Shown here in pieces: positions 46,399-54,857 of a stretch of 64,000 nt of DNA (position 1 is the first letter of the stretch; each line of letters starts with the position of its first letter). This DNA comes from DAIDKA01 sp963726995 (lineage in GTDB: Bacteria > Pseudomonadota > Gammaproteobacteria > Steroidobacterales > Steroidobacteraceae), in NCBI GenBank assembly GCA_963726995.1, contig CAVSEP010000006.1, positions 310,001-374,000 of the forward strand. Reading direction: 5' to 3'. A program made the position numbers and the translations under genes. A model generated the notes under the pieces. That model was not told the DNA's origin. It did not search any database and saw nothing but the letters and a program-made list of their open reading frames with translations.

Positions 46399-48003
46399 TC
46401 AGACTTCGATGCCCTGCGACTTCAGGTACTCATCGTAGGTGCCATGGAAATCGGCGATGTCGCCGCCTTCGCGCAGTTCGATGATGCGGGTGGCCAGGCT
46501 GCCGACGAACTCGCGGTCATGCGAGACGAACACCAGCGTGCCGGGATACTTCTCCAGCCCGATCTGCAGGGATTCGATGGTTTCCATGTCCATGTGATTG
46601 GTTGGTTCATCCATCAGCATGATGTTGGGCCGCGTGAGCATCAGCTTGCCGTAGATCATCCGGCCCTTCTCGCCACCGGAAAGCACCTTCACTGACTTCT
46701 TGGTCTCATCGCCGGAGAACAGCAGGCGCCCGAGGGTGGCGCGGGTGATCTGCTCATCGTCGGCCTTGCCGGTGAAGTTGGACATCCAGGTGAAAAGATC
46801 GATCTTCTCTTCGAATTCCGCCTGGGGATCCTGGGGCATGTAGCCCACTTCGGCGTTTTCCACGAAAGTGATGGTGCCGGAGTTGGGCTTGAGGTCCCCG
46901 GCCAGGCAACGCATCAGTGTGGTCTTGCCGATGCCGTTCGCGCCGATGATGGCAATGCGCTCGCCAGCCTCGACCGTGAATTTTACGTTCTTGAGTACCG
47001 GAACGCCGGTGCCCGGATAGGAGAACTTCAGATTCTCGACGGTGAAGGCGGAGCGGTACAGCTTCTTGGCCTGTTCGAAACGGATGTAGGGGTTTTGCCG
47101 GGAGGATGGCTTAACGTCCTCGAGTTTGATCTTCTCCAGCTGGCGCTTGCGCGAGGTGGCCTGGCGGGACTTGGATGCATTGGCGGAGAAGCGGCGCACG
47201 AACTCCTGCAGGTCCGATATGCGGTCCTTGGCCTTGGCATTGGATGCCTCGACGCGGGCGCGGGCCTGGACGGACGCCAGCATGAAATCGTCATAGTTGC
47301 CGGGGTAGATCGTCAGCTTCTGGTAGTCCAGGTCGGCGATATGCGTGCACACCTGATTGAGGAAGTGCCGATCGTGGCTGATGATGATCATCGTCGCGTT
47401 GTAGTCGTTGATGATCTTTTCGAGCCAGCGGATGGAATTGATGTCCAGGTTGTTGGTTGGCTCGTCCAGCAGCAGCACGTCCGGCCGCGAGAACAGCGCC
47501 TGGGCCAGCAACACACGCAGCTTCAGGCCCGGCGCAACCTCGCGCATCGGCCCGTTGTGCAGCTCCGCGGGTATGCCGGCATCGGTCAGAATGCTGCCCG
47601 CGCGCGCCTCGGCATCGTAGCCGCCATACTCGGCGAACTTGCCCTCGAGCTCCGCGGCCCGCATGTAGTCCTCGTCGGTGGCATCCGCACTGGCGTAGAT
47701 GGCATCGCGCTCGCGCATCGCCTGCCACATCTCGGCGTGCCCCTGAATGACGACATCCAGCACCCGCTCGTCCTCGTAGGCGAACTGGTTCTGGTTGAGC
47801 TTGCCCATCCGCAGCCCCACCTGGAGCATGACTTCGCCGGTGCTCTGCTCGAGCTCCCCGCCCAGCACCTTCATGAGCGTGGACTTGCCGCTGCCATTGG
47901 CCCCGATCAACCCATAGCGGTTGCCGTCGGAGAACTTGACCGTGACCTGTTCGAACAGCGGCTTGGCGCCGAACTGAATGCTGAGATTGGACGTGGAGAG
48001 CAT
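46399..48003 (-). CDS. ybiT: ABC-F family ATPase, YbiT type
   Basis: The 534-residue soluble protein has two ABC ATPase domains: Walker A GANGSGKST and GANGIGKTT; Walker B LLLDEPTNNLD and MLMDEPTNHMD; the second signature is LSGGEKGR, while the first is degenerate (VAPGLKLR). The linker contains the P-site tRNA-interaction region with SANASKSRQATSRKR. Residue-by-residue it follows Escherichia coli YbiT, a translation factor thought to act on ribosomes. There are no transmembrane segments. The first signature is also degenerate in YbiT, so this is normal. Confidence 0.94.
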   Translation of the reverse strand: MLSTSNLSIQFGAKPLFEQVTVKFSDGNRYGLIGANGSGKSTLMKVLGGELEQSTGEVMLQVGLRMGKLNQNQFAYEDERVLDVVIQGHAEMWQAMRERDAIYASADATDEDYMRAAELEGKFAEYGGYDAEARAGSILTDAGIPAELHNGPMREVAPGLKLRVLLAQALFSRPDVLLLDEPTNNLDINSIRWLEKIINDYNATMIIISHDRHFLNQVCTHIADLDYQKLTIYPGNYDDFMLASVQARARVEASNAKAKDRISDLQEFVRRFSANASKSRQATSRKRQLEKIKLEDVKPSSRQNPYIRFEQAKKLYRSAFTVENLKFSYPGTGVPVLKNVKFTVEAGERIAIIGANGIGKTTLMRCLAGDLKPNSGTITFVENAEVGYMPQDPQAEFEEKIDLFTWMSNFTGKADDEQITRATLGRLLFSGDETKKSVKVLSGGEKGRMIYGKLMLTRPNIMLMDEPTNHMDMETIESLQIGLEKYPGTLVFVSHDREFVGSLATRIIELREGGDIADFHGTYDEYLKSQGIEV

Positions 48004-48087
48004 GGGCTTGTGATCGTCGCGACAATACGACTGCTGCGGCGGCGGCGGCGCAACCGGAAGAAGTCGGTGGTGGTGAAAATAGGCTCA

Positions 48088-48111
48088 TGGCCAGAAACGG
48101 GGGTCTGGCCA
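48088..48111. repeat. Inverted repeat between tpsB-like and ybiT genes
   Basis: TGGCCAGA (48088-48095) and TCTGGCCA (48104-48111) are perfect 8-bp arms with an 8-nt loop, 16 bp after the end of the transporter gene on the minus strand. The following minus-strand sequence is only weakly T-rich (TATTTTC), so it may be a weak terminator. Confidence 0.4.
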
Positions 48112-48126
48112 GTCCTATCCATTGTA

Positions 48127-49839
48127 TCAGAACTGCCTGTCCAGACTCGCCCACACCCGGGTGTCCTGCCGGGCACCCGTCAGACCGCTGTCCGGGATCT
48201 GCGCGAACGCATTGCCACCCACGGCGCGTACCACGGTCAAGGTGAACCCCAGCTTGCCGGGGCCGGTGCCGAAGGCTCCCAGGCCCACACCCTGCAGAAT
48301 GTAGGAATTCGGCAGCGGCGCCGTGGGGAAATCGACATTGGCGTTCAGGCGGATATGCCCCACGTCATACAGCACCTTGAGGCCGCAGGTGCAATGCGGC
48401 GAGCGCAATGCAGCCCAGCGCAGTTCGGTGGTCAGCAGCTGGCCGGTTGCGCCGCCATTGCTGGATACCGGGTAGGCCCGCACGCCGGCGGGGCCGCCCA
48501 GGTAGAACTGTTCCGAGGGGTCCAGATTCTGGTAACTGAGCTGGCCGCTCAGGGCGACATAGGCAGAGAAGGCACTGCCGATCTTCTGGGTCCGATCGAG
48601 GCGGTAGCGGAGCACTCCGAACTGGCCCTGGGTATCCGGCCCAAACCGGTCGCTGGCCTCACCGGGCGAACCGGCCATGCTCACCCAGCCGCGGCCCACG
48701 CTCAGCGAGGCGGTGCTGACGGCGCCGCCGCCCAGCCGGTCGTAGATATTGCCGTTCAGGAAAACCATCGCGTCATACACGTGGTAGTCCCCGACCCGGC
48801 CGGCGATATTGTCGTTGTAGAAATTCTTACGCAGTACGGTGAGGCCCACCGAAAGATTGCGGTCGATGGTGCGCACCAGCTGGTATTCCAGATCGGCCCC
48901 AAAACTGTCCGAACTGCCATGGGGCTGCGAGGCGGTCCACCCCGGCGCGTGCACTTCGTAGTTGAGTCCCGCCGCATCCAGATCCAGTGTCAGGCCGTCA
49001 TCATTGAGCGGCAGCCGGGCGGTGAGCCTGCCGAACTGCAGGTCTGGAGTAAGAATGCCCATAACCCCCAGCTCCTCACCGAATCCGAACAGGCTGTTGA
49101 AATCCAACCAGCCGGTGGCGCGTTCGGACCCGATGCTGGCCTGCCCGAAATTGTCGATGCCGAACTGCCCGCTCACCAGTTCCTGGTTTTCGACTGTCAG
49201 CACCACGTTCGTCAGTCCGTTCTGCGTGCCACTGACCTCATCCGCCGCCACGCTGATTCCGGGCAGGTCTGCGGCCAGCAGCACTCCGCGAGTGAGATCG
49301 GGTACGGACAGCGGCGCACCCGGTGTCAGTCGCGACTGCACCCGGTCGACGATACGTTGCGGCGAGACATGCAGGACGTTCAGGTCGGTATCGTCGGCAA
49401 ACACGACTTCGCCGAAACGTCCTTCGATCACCTGGATCAGGAGATTGCCGTCGTCGACCCGCTGCGGCGGTACCAGCACGCGCGCCAGCCAGCCGCTGCG
49501 GGCGTAGAAACGGGCGATCGAGTCGGTGGCCTCACGCAGATCGGCGGGAGACAGATCCTTACCCACATAGCGGGCCAGCAGACGCTGGATTCGCTCGGTC
49601 GCAATGCGCTGATTCCCCTCAAGGCGAAATGCGCGAACGTGGATGGCGGGTCCAGAAGGTGCGGCGGCGGCGACTCTCCTTTCAGAGGTGTCGGCCTTCG
49701 GCACCGGCAGCACAGGGGCCGCGGGCTCCAGCTGCCGCAGAATGGTGCCCGCGTTCGGAACCTGTTGCGCGACGACGCTGCCGGTGAGGCATGTCAGCAA
49801 TGCCGCCAAGGCGGCCGACTGGGCGATTCTGTTCGGCAT
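48127..49839 (-). CDS. Two-partner-secretion outer-membrane transporter (TpsB, ShlB/FhaC/HecB family)
   Basis: The 570-residue protein has a signal peptide (cleavage near VVA-QQ), an N-terminal plug helix region, and POTRA domains (about 65-220: AIHVRAFRLEGNQRIATERIQ, FYARSGWLARVLVPPQRVDDGNL). The 16-strand barrel has the lid-loop motif VRAYP in FYLGGPAGVRAYPVSSNGG. It ends in QF, a proper C-terminal Phe. TpsB proteins export large TpsA exoproteins or bind hemopexin-type substrates, normally from the adjacent gene. No TpsA gene is present within the window. Confidence 0.9.
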   Translation of the reverse strand: MPNRIAQSAALAALLTCLTGSVVAQQVPNAGTILRQLEPAAPVLPVPKADTSERRVAAAAPSGPAIHVRAFRLEGNQRIATERIQRLLARYVGKDLSPADLREATDSIARFYARSGWLARVLVPPQRVDDGNLLIQVIEGRFGEVVFADDTDLNVLHVSPQRIVDRVQSRLTPGAPLSVPDLTRGVLLAADLPGISVAADEVSGTQNGLTNVVLTVENQELVSGQFGIDNFGQASIGSERATGWLDFNSLFGFGEELGVMGILTPDLQFGRLTARLPLNDDGLTLDLDAAGLNYEVHAPGWTASQPHGSSDSFGADLEYQLVRTIDRNLSVGLTVLRKNFYNDNIAGRVGDYHVYDAMVFLNGNIYDRLGGGAVSTASLSVGRGWVSMAGSPGEASDRFGPDTQGQFGVLRYRLDRTQKIGSAFSAYVALSGQLSYQNLDPSEQFYLGGPAGVRAYPVSSNGGATGQLLTTELRWAALRSPHCTCGLKVLYDVGHIRLNANVDFPTAPLPNSYILQGVGLGAFGTGPGKLGFTLTVVRAVGGNAFAQIPDSGLTGARQDTRVWASLDRQF

Positions 49840-49866
49840 CTATCGCCGCAATTGTACCCCACCGAC

Positions 49867-50532
49867 TCAGCCAGTCGCGGCCAGCGCCCGCTGCGTGACC
49901 TGCTCCCAGGTGGTCGCCTTGAAACTCGGTCTCGCGCTAACGCGTGTAAACCAGGAGACGAGGTTGGGCAGCGCCAGGGTCAGAGACGGCCATTCGGGAG
50001 TCTGGGACAGGAAGTCTATCTGCGGCGCCAGCATCATTTCGGCCAGCGAAAGCTGATCGCCGGCGAAAAACTCGCGGTCACCCAGAAGGCGCGAGAGTTC
50101 ACCGAACACCTTGCGGGCATTCGGCATGGCCGCGGCTATGGCCGCCTCATCGGCCATCAGTCCCAGCAGCTTCGGGGCCACCACTCTCTGGAACCCGATG
50201 ACGTTGGCGCAGCCCTGGAACAGGTACCAGTCGTTGACGTTCATGGCCTGGTCCATGCGCGCGGCAGCCCGGGCATCACGCGGAGTCAATGCGGGCTGCG
50301 GCCAGACTCTGTCGATGTAGCGCACGATGGCCTGAGTCTCGTAGAGCACGAAGTCGCCATGTTCGATCGCCGGGTTGCGGCCAAAGGGATTGCGGGACAG
50401 ATGCGGCTCCTGACGATGCTGCCCGGGCTGCAGCGGCGCCATGCGCCAAGGTACCTGTTTTTCCTCGAGGGTGACCATGACGGAACGCCCATACGGACTG
50501 CCGGGGATGGTATGAACGATGACTTCTGGCAT
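49867..50532 (-). CDS. Glutathione S-transferase family protein
   Basis: The 221-residue protein has a thioredoxin-fold N-terminus (VIVHTIPGSPYGRSVMVTLEEKQVPW) with a Ser/Tyr-type active site region, the cis-Pro segment NPAIEHGDFVLYETQAIVRYI, and an all-helical C-terminal domain with LSLAEMMLAPQIDFL. Likely a cytosolic conjugating or isomerising enzyme. It is 27 bp upstream of the TpsB gene on the same strand. No substrate can be named. Confidence 0.92.
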   Translation of the reverse strand: MPEVIVHTIPGSPYGRSVMVTLEEKQVPWRMAPLQPGQHRQEPHLSRNPFGRNPAIEHGDFVLYETQAIVRYIDRVWPQPALTPRDARAAARMDQAMNVNDWYLFQGCANVIGFQRVVAPKLLGLMADEAAIAAAMPNARKVFGELSRLLGDREFFAGDQLSLAEMMLAPQIDFLSQTPEWPSLTLALPNLVSWFTRVSARPSFKATTWEQVTQRALAATG

Positions 50533-50639
50533 GGGCCGCCTCCCGCTTCGTATCTAGTCGCGATATTTTTAGCAGTTCCAGGTCAGCCGCGACACTCCTT
50601 CGCGCGTTATGACCTGGACTTCTGACGGAGGATCGCCCT

Positions 50640-51323
50640 ATGGGTATTCGAACTGCAAGCCGGCTGACAGCCTTGACACTGATTGGGGGCCTCGTTTGCG
50701 CCAACGCGATGGCCGCGGACGGGCTGCTCGGGCTTTACAATCCGCTCAGATTCTACGTCGGGGCCGGAGTGGGACATGCCACCATGAACCAGACTCAATT
50801 CGATAGTTTCGGCGACTACTTTCACCACGTCGACGGCGAGCCGCTGGGCTGGAATGCCGTGATCGGCGTGCGCCCCATCCCTTTTCTGGGCGCGGAGGCC
50901 GAATATATCGACTTCGGTAACAAGCACGTGCCCGCCGGTCCCGCCTACCTCGTCGGCGGGGAAACTCAGCAGTTCCTGGGCGGCGACGCCCATGATCGGG
51001 CGGGAGCCGTATTTGCGGTTGGCTACCTGCCCCTGCCGCTTCCCTGGCTGGAGCCGTTTGCGAAGCTCGGCTGGGCGCAGATCCGAGAACACGACAGCTA
51101 CTCAGGTATCTACGACAACGTCTTCGTGAACGGCATGCCACTGGGCCAGGCTTCCGCCACCCAAAGTACTCACCCGAGTGGCACGGCCTACGGAGCAGGC
51201 CTGCAGTTTCATGTCAGTCAGTTGAGCGTGCGGGCGCAGTACGAGCGCATCAGCGGGTCAAGGTCATTTGGCGAGTGGAACAATCCGACCCTGCTGTCGC
51301 TCGGATTGAACTGGACCTTCTAA
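50640..51323 (+). CDS. Outer-membrane beta-barrel protein (OmpW/OmpA-like, eight strands)
   Basis: The 227-residue protein has a signal peptide (cleavage near AMA-AD). The mature protein begins with RFYVGAGVGHATM, has alternating strands EAEYIDFGNKHV, PFAKLGWAQIRE and VRAQYERISGSR, and ends LGLNWTF with the terminal Phe that directs barrel assembly. It is the size of small eight-stranded barrels. Function unknown; such proteins act as adhesins, small channels or surface stabilisers. The ATG is preceded by GACGGAGGATCGCC, giving a strong ribosome-binding site. Confidence 0.85.
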   Translation: MGIRTASRLTALTLIGGLVCANAMAADGLLGLYNPLRFYVGAGVGHATMNQTQFDSFGDYFHHVDGEPLGWNAVIGVRPIPFLGAEAEYIDFGNKHVPAGPAYLVGGETQQFLGGDAHDRAGAVFAVGYLPLPLPWLEPFAKLGWAQIREHDSYSGIYDNVFVNGMPLGQASATQSTHPSGTAYGAGLQFHVSQLSVRAQYERISGSRSFGEWNNPTLLSLGLNWTF

Positions 51324-51366
51324 GTCCCGCTGCGGTGATATTCGCACGCCGCGCACGCCTGGCGGC

Positions 51367-52035
51367 CTACAGAATCCGCTCACCAAACCGGCCGAAGCGC
51401 GGCATCCAGTCGCCTTTGAAGTTCGCCGAGACCAGGATGTGATGCGCCCGGCCGATCAGCAGCCGGCGCGGCACAAATCCTATGTAGCGCGAATCGCCGC
51501 TGTCGTCGCGATTGTCGCCCAGAAAGAAGTAGCTGTCCGGCGGCACGACGACCGGACCGAAGTCGCGACGGGCATCCAGTTCCGGCAGGAACTGGATTTC
51601 GCGCCGGCTGCCGTCGATGGTCTCCTGGGTCCTCAGGGCCGCAGTCGTACCCGCATAGTCGATCGGCTCCCGGTAGGGAGTCGGATCCTGGTAGTCCGCC
51701 GCCACGCCGTTGATGAACAGCCGGTCGTCGCGCATCTCGACCAGGTCTCCCGGCAGACCGACCAAGCGCTTGATGAGTCGATCTCCGTTGGCCGGAGAGT
51801 TGAACGTCACCACGTCGCCCCGACGCGGCTCGCCGAGCCGGACGAGTGAGATATGGGTCAGGGGAACCTTCAGATCGTATGCAACCCGGTTCACCAGGAC
51901 AACGTCGCCCTCGAGAAGGGTCGGGTGCATTGACTCCGAAGGAATCGGGTTCCAATCGGCGAGGGCCGTCCGGAACAGGCCGAAAACAAGCAGGAAGACC
52001 AGAAACGACCGGTTGTTCTTGAGCCAGAGTTTCAT
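51367..52035 (-). CDS. lepB: Signal peptidase I (short, single membrane anchor)
   Basis: The 222-residue protein cleaves Sec and Tat signal peptides at the outer face of the inner membrane. Catalytic Ser is in PSESMHPTL and general-base Lys in GDRLIKRLVGLPGD; box E is FFLGDNRDDSGDSRYIGFV. Only one transmembrane helix (about 9-27) precedes the catalytic domain, while typical gammaproteobacterial LepB has two and is longer. It is not beside lepA or rnc, so it is probably an additional signal peptidase. Its ribosome-binding site lies in the hairpin at 52038-52100. Confidence 0.92.
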   Translation of the reverse strand: MKLWLKNNRSFLVFLLVFGLFRTALADWNPIPSESMHPTLLEGDVVLVNRVAYDLKVPLTHISLVRLGEPRRGDVVTFNSPANGDRLIKRLVGLPGDLVEMRDDRLFINGVAADYQDPTPYREPIDYAGTTAALRTQETIDGSRREIQFLPELDARRDFGPVVVPPDSYFFLGDNRDDSGDSRYIGFVPRRLLIGRAHHILVSANFKGDWMPRFGRFGERIL

Positions 52036-52037
52036 CG

Positions 52038-52100
52038 GGAACCCTTAGGATCGCAGAGTCTGCGCCGCCCTATTGGACCGCCGCGATCTGTCAGGGTTCC
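52038..52100 (-). promoter_or_regulatory. Nested hairpin in the lepB leader that contains the ribosome-binding site
   Basis: In the minus-strand RNA, GGAACCCT (52100-52093) pairs with AGGGTTCC (52045-52038) and GATCGC (52088-52083) pairs with GCGATC (52054-52049). The AGGG that serves as Shine-Dalgarno sequence lies in the outer stem, a few nt before the lepB ATG. Translation should be blocked while the stem is closed. Confidence 0.5.
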
Positions 52101-52154
52101 TTAGGTTTCAGCACTCAACCGATTGTTGCATCGCGCAAGGCCGCGACTTCAGAG

Positions 52155-52589
52155 CTAGTGATCGTGGTCATGGTCATGGTCATGATCGCGGTCGCGGTCG
52201 CGGTCGCGGTCATGATCACGATCGTGGTCGTGGCCGTGGTCTCTGTTCCGCTCCGCGTCCCGATGTTGGTAGCGCGGCACATACTCACGGTTGTACCAAT
52301 CATCGCGGACGAAATAGACCGGACGGCCGCAGGCGTGATACTCGGCGCAATGCCTGGCCCAATGCTTCTCATGTCCCGGCGGGACGTGCAGATACACCGG
52401 CTGACCGTCGAACGCGGAGTCCCGACGGATCACGACCGGACGGGAATAAACGAGTGCGGGAGGCTGCGGCACGTCGCCCAGGTTGATCTGACCGAAGAAT
52501 CCGGGTTGGCCGACACTGATGGACACGCCAACGTCGGCAGCCATCGCCGGCGCACCGACCAACAGTCCGACTAGCAGAATACTTCTCAT
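52155..52589 (-). CDS. Secreted protein with His/Asp/Arg-rich C-terminal tail
   Basis: The 144-residue protein starts at ATG 52587-52589 with GGAGAG upstream. It has a signal peptide (cleavage near AMA-AD), then VGVSISVGQPGFFGQINLG, VYLHVPPGHEKHWARHCAEYHACGRPVYFV and YVPRYQHRD. This core resembles a small proteobacterial periplasmic family of unknown role. The last 30 residues alternate HD, RD and HDH and could bind metal ions such as nickel, copper or zinc; that is inference. The tail is encoded by a simple-sequence tract prone to length change. It is 119 bp upstream of lepB on the same strand. Confidence 0.75.
   Translation of the reverse strand: MRSILLVGLLVGAPAMAADVGVSISVGQPGFFGQINLGDVPQPPALVYSRPVVIRRDSAFDGQPVYLHVPPGHEKHWARHCAEYHACGRPVYFVRDDWYNREYVPRYQHRDAERNRDHGHDHDRDHDRDRDRDRDHDHDHDHDH
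52158..52240. repeat. Simple-sequence tract encoding the HD/RD tail
   Basis: Repeated hexamer-like units (GGTCAT, GGTCGC, GATCGT) fill this stretch on the plus strand; on the minus strand they encode HD and RD dipeptides. Runs of GGTCAT (3 units) and GGTCGC (4 units) are exact tandem copies. Confidence 0.7.
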
Positions 52590-52725
52590 AAGGTCTCTCC
52601 TCCGGCCAGCAGTCCCCGTCGACATGAATCGCGGACGCGGCTGAGGCACGGATGATACCAAGCCTGCGCGCTACGACATCCGGCGGATTGCCGCCAGTGG
52701 ATGTAGGTGAGTGCTTGCAAGTTCA

Positions 52726-53160
52726 TCATCGCCGGCCTCGATCAGGCAGTCCCTGAAAGCGCGGCAGACTCGGGTCGAAGCAGTCCCACACCAGCGCATC
52801 CTTCACGTAGATCACGCTTTCGGGCGTTATCCGGTTCGGATCGTCCAGGGATCCGGCCTGGACCATGACCACCTCGCCGGGCAGCGTTCCGGAGGTATAA
52901 AGACGACCGCCACAATTGCCGCAGAAGTGCCGTACGACGGCCCCGCCCGAGGCGCCCTGGGACTGATAGGTACTGGGCGTGCCCGCCCGGATTTCAAGCT
53001 GACTGTGGTGGATTCCGACAATGGTCGTATGGCCGGTGCCCGTGGCCTTCTGACAGTCCTTGCAACAGCACTGGCTGACGAACAGCGCCGGCCCGCGCAA
53101 CGCGTAGCGCACGGCACCGCACAGACAACCCCCCGCGAGCGCTCCTTCGATTTCCTGCAT
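52726..53160 (-). CDS. GFA family protein (glutathione-dependent formaldehyde-activating-enzyme-like)
   Basis: The 144-residue protein has the zinc-binding cysteine clusters of the GFA fold: GGCLCGAVRY near the N-terminus, SQCCCKDCQKATG in the middle and HFCGNCGGRLY. Family members are Mss4-like zinc proteins; most have no proven formaldehyde activity. It stands alone on the minus strand, followed by 136 bp without a gene before the His-rich protein. Cytosolic, no signal peptide. Confidence 0.92.
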   Translation of the reverse strand: MQEIEGALAGGCLCGAVRYALRGPALFVSQCCCKDCQKATGTGHTTIVGIHHSQLEIRAGTPSTYQSQGASGGAVVRHFCGNCGGRLYTSGTLPGEVVMVQAGSLDDPNRITPESVIYVKDALVWDCFDPSLPRFQGLPDRGRR

Positions 53161-53237
53161 GCTTTAACCTCGTCGTTCCTGTCCCTTACACTGTAGCGAA
53201 CGGGCCGCAGCACGTCCGCATAGGAAAGAGGCACCCC

Positions 53238-53957
53238 ATGCCCAGGCACTTGCGTCGCACCATTATCGCACTGCTCGCGGCCATGATCTTCCCAATCGGC
53301 AGTGGTGCCGCCGCGCCCGCCGCTGTGCCCGCTTGGCACGATTCACTGCCGACGCGCCTCGAGGCGCTCGCCCTGCTGCAGTCCCTGAATGCCGACCTGC
53401 TGTCACACGACAGTGCGACACTCACCCTGGACCGATGGTGCGCGGCCCACCACCTGGCCGATCCGGCAACGATCACCGCAGAGCGGGTTCACGATATCGA
53501 AAAACCCGCTACGGCCGAGCAGCGGCAGCTGCTGCGTGTCGGCGCCACCGAGCCGCTGGGATACCGCAGGGTGCGATTGCATTGCGGCGCCCATGTCCTC
53601 TCGGAAGCCGACAACTGGTACGTGCCGTCCCGCCTCACCGCCGACATGAACCAGGCGCTTGCGAACAGTGACATCGCCTTCGGGCGCGCCATACAGGCGC
53701 TGAAGTTCCAGCGCCACACGCTGTCGGCGCAGCTGCTGTGGGCGCCCCTGCCTGCGGGATGGGAGATGGCCCTGCCGGAGCGCGGCGGTTACTCAGGCGC
53801 GCTGCTCGTGCCGCCCTACGTGTTGCAGCACACGGCCGTCCTCAGCCTGCCCGACGGAACGCCCCTGAGCGCCCTGGTCGAAACCTATACCGCGGAGGTC
53901 CTGGCGTTTCCGGAGCCGGCGCCGTCCCGCTCCGCCGCACCGAGGAAGGCGCCGTGA
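53238..53957 (+). CDS. Secreted protein, possibly chorismate-lyase-like
   Basis: The 239-residue protein has a signal peptide (cleavage near GAA-AP). The mature part contains LEALALLQSLNADLLSHDSATLTLDRWC, GYRRVRLHCGAHVLSEADNWYVP and AIQALKFQRHTLSAQLLWAPLP. The strand order and the RVRL...NWYVP...G segments recall the UbiC/UTRA chorismate-lyase fold, but the expected Arg/Glu active-site set cannot be confirmed and export argues against ubiquinone synthesis. Treat as unknown. It converges with the MerR gene, 20 bp apart. Confidence 0.6.
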   Translation: MPRHLRRTIIALLAAMIFPIGSGAAAPAAVPAWHDSLPTRLEALALLQSLNADLLSHDSATLTLDRWCAAHHLADPATITAERVHDIEKPATAEQRQLLRVGATEPLGYRRVRLHCGAHVLSEADNWYVPSRLTADMNQALANSDIAFGRAIQALKFQRHTLSAQLLWAPLPAGWEMALPERGGYSGALLVPPYVLQHTAVLSLPDGTPLSALVETYTAEVLAFPEPAPSRSAAPRKAP

Positions 53958-53977
53958 CGATGCCGCGAGGCCGGCGC

Positions 53978-54778
53978 TCAGCCCCCGTTTTCGGCAGCGG
54001 AGATCTTTGCCGAATGCAGTTTCATGGCGGTGGTCAGATACTCGGCAAACCCTTTCTCGATCCGCTCATAGCGGGCCACGAAATCCGGATGGGCCAGATA
54101 CAGGTCCGCCAGGCCTGAATAACTCTGCGGCGCGCAGGGCCGACGCCACATCGCCGCGACCCAGGCGCGATGACGCCTGATCAGCAGATCGACCCCCTCG
54201 GACGCCGGGTCGATGCGATTGCGCAGTGCCCCGGCGAGCGCCTCCTCCACCTCCTGAAGTTCCTTCCCGAGCGCCTCGAATGCCGCCTTCTGTTCGGCCG
54301 CCGGCAATCTTGCCCAATCCGCCTTGCTCCGATCGATGCCGGCGCGCATGGGCTCGCCGTATCGCTCGATCAGCCAGGCTTCGTATCCGGCCTGTTTCTC
54401 TGCGCTGAAGCCTTTGTAGAGATCTGCGCTTGCCACGGGATTTTCTCCTTTGAGATCCGCAATCGTTCGGTCAATGGTTTCTATGAGGACGCCATAGCGC
54501 TGGCGCTCGGATTCCAGTTTCCCGCGATGCTGCTGCAGCACGGCGATCTGGCTCTCGCCTTCGAGATCGAGCAGCTCGGCGACTTCGCTTAACGGCACGC
54601 CGAGCTCCCGATGGAACAGGATTCGCTGCAATCGCAGCAGTTCCCTTCGCCCGTAGTAGCGATAGCCATTCGCGCCCACCGATGCCGGCTTGAGCAAGCC
54701 GAGCTCATCGTAGTGATGCAGGGTACGCACCGTGACGCCCGAGATCGCCGCCAGCTGCTTCACGGTGAAGTCTTTCAT
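53978..54778 (-). CDS. MerR family regulator with TipAS-like effector domain
   Basis: The 266-residue protein has an N-terminal winged helix (TVKQLAAISGVTVRTLHHYDELGLLKPA, GYRYYGRRELLRLQRILFHRELGVPL), then a dimerisation coiled coil (about 78-110) and a C-terminal helical TipAS-type antibiotic/ligand-binding domain (KADWARLPAAEQKAAFEALGKE, GLADLYLAHPDFVARYERIEKGFAEYLTTAM). TipAL proteins bind thiopeptides and activate their own and neighbouring promoters. No obvious target gene is adjacent other than itself. Confidence 0.92.
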   Translation of the reverse strand: MKDFTVKQLAAISGVTVRTLHHYDELGLLKPASVGANGYRYYGRRELLRLQRILFHRELGVPLSEVAELLDLEGESQIAVLQQHRGKLESERQRYGVLIETIDRTIADLKGENPVASADLYKGFSAEKQAGYEAWLIERYGEPMRAGIDRSKADWARLPAAEQKAAFEALGKELQEVEEALAGALRNRIDPASEGVDLLIRRHRAWVAAMWRRPCAPQSYSGLADLYLAHPDFVARYERIEKGFAEYLTTAMKLHSAKISAAENGG

Positions 54779-54857
54779 GAACGCTCTGCCCTCCAGTGAC
54801 GGAACTATGGGCGCTGACGTCGCGTGAGGGTCAAGAGGCGGGCCGATCCTGCCGAAC

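Noticed and set aside
47095..50625. A 1176-codon open frame on the plus strand, antisense to the ABC-F, TpsB and GST genes
   Set aside because: It has no recognisable domain, no signal peptide and low-complexity composition. The opposite strand carries three well-supported genes, so this is a shadow of high GC codon usage.
52158..52240. CRISPR-like or minisatellite array
   Set aside because: The repeats are hexamer simple sequence in the coding frame of the His/Asp tail, with no spacers.
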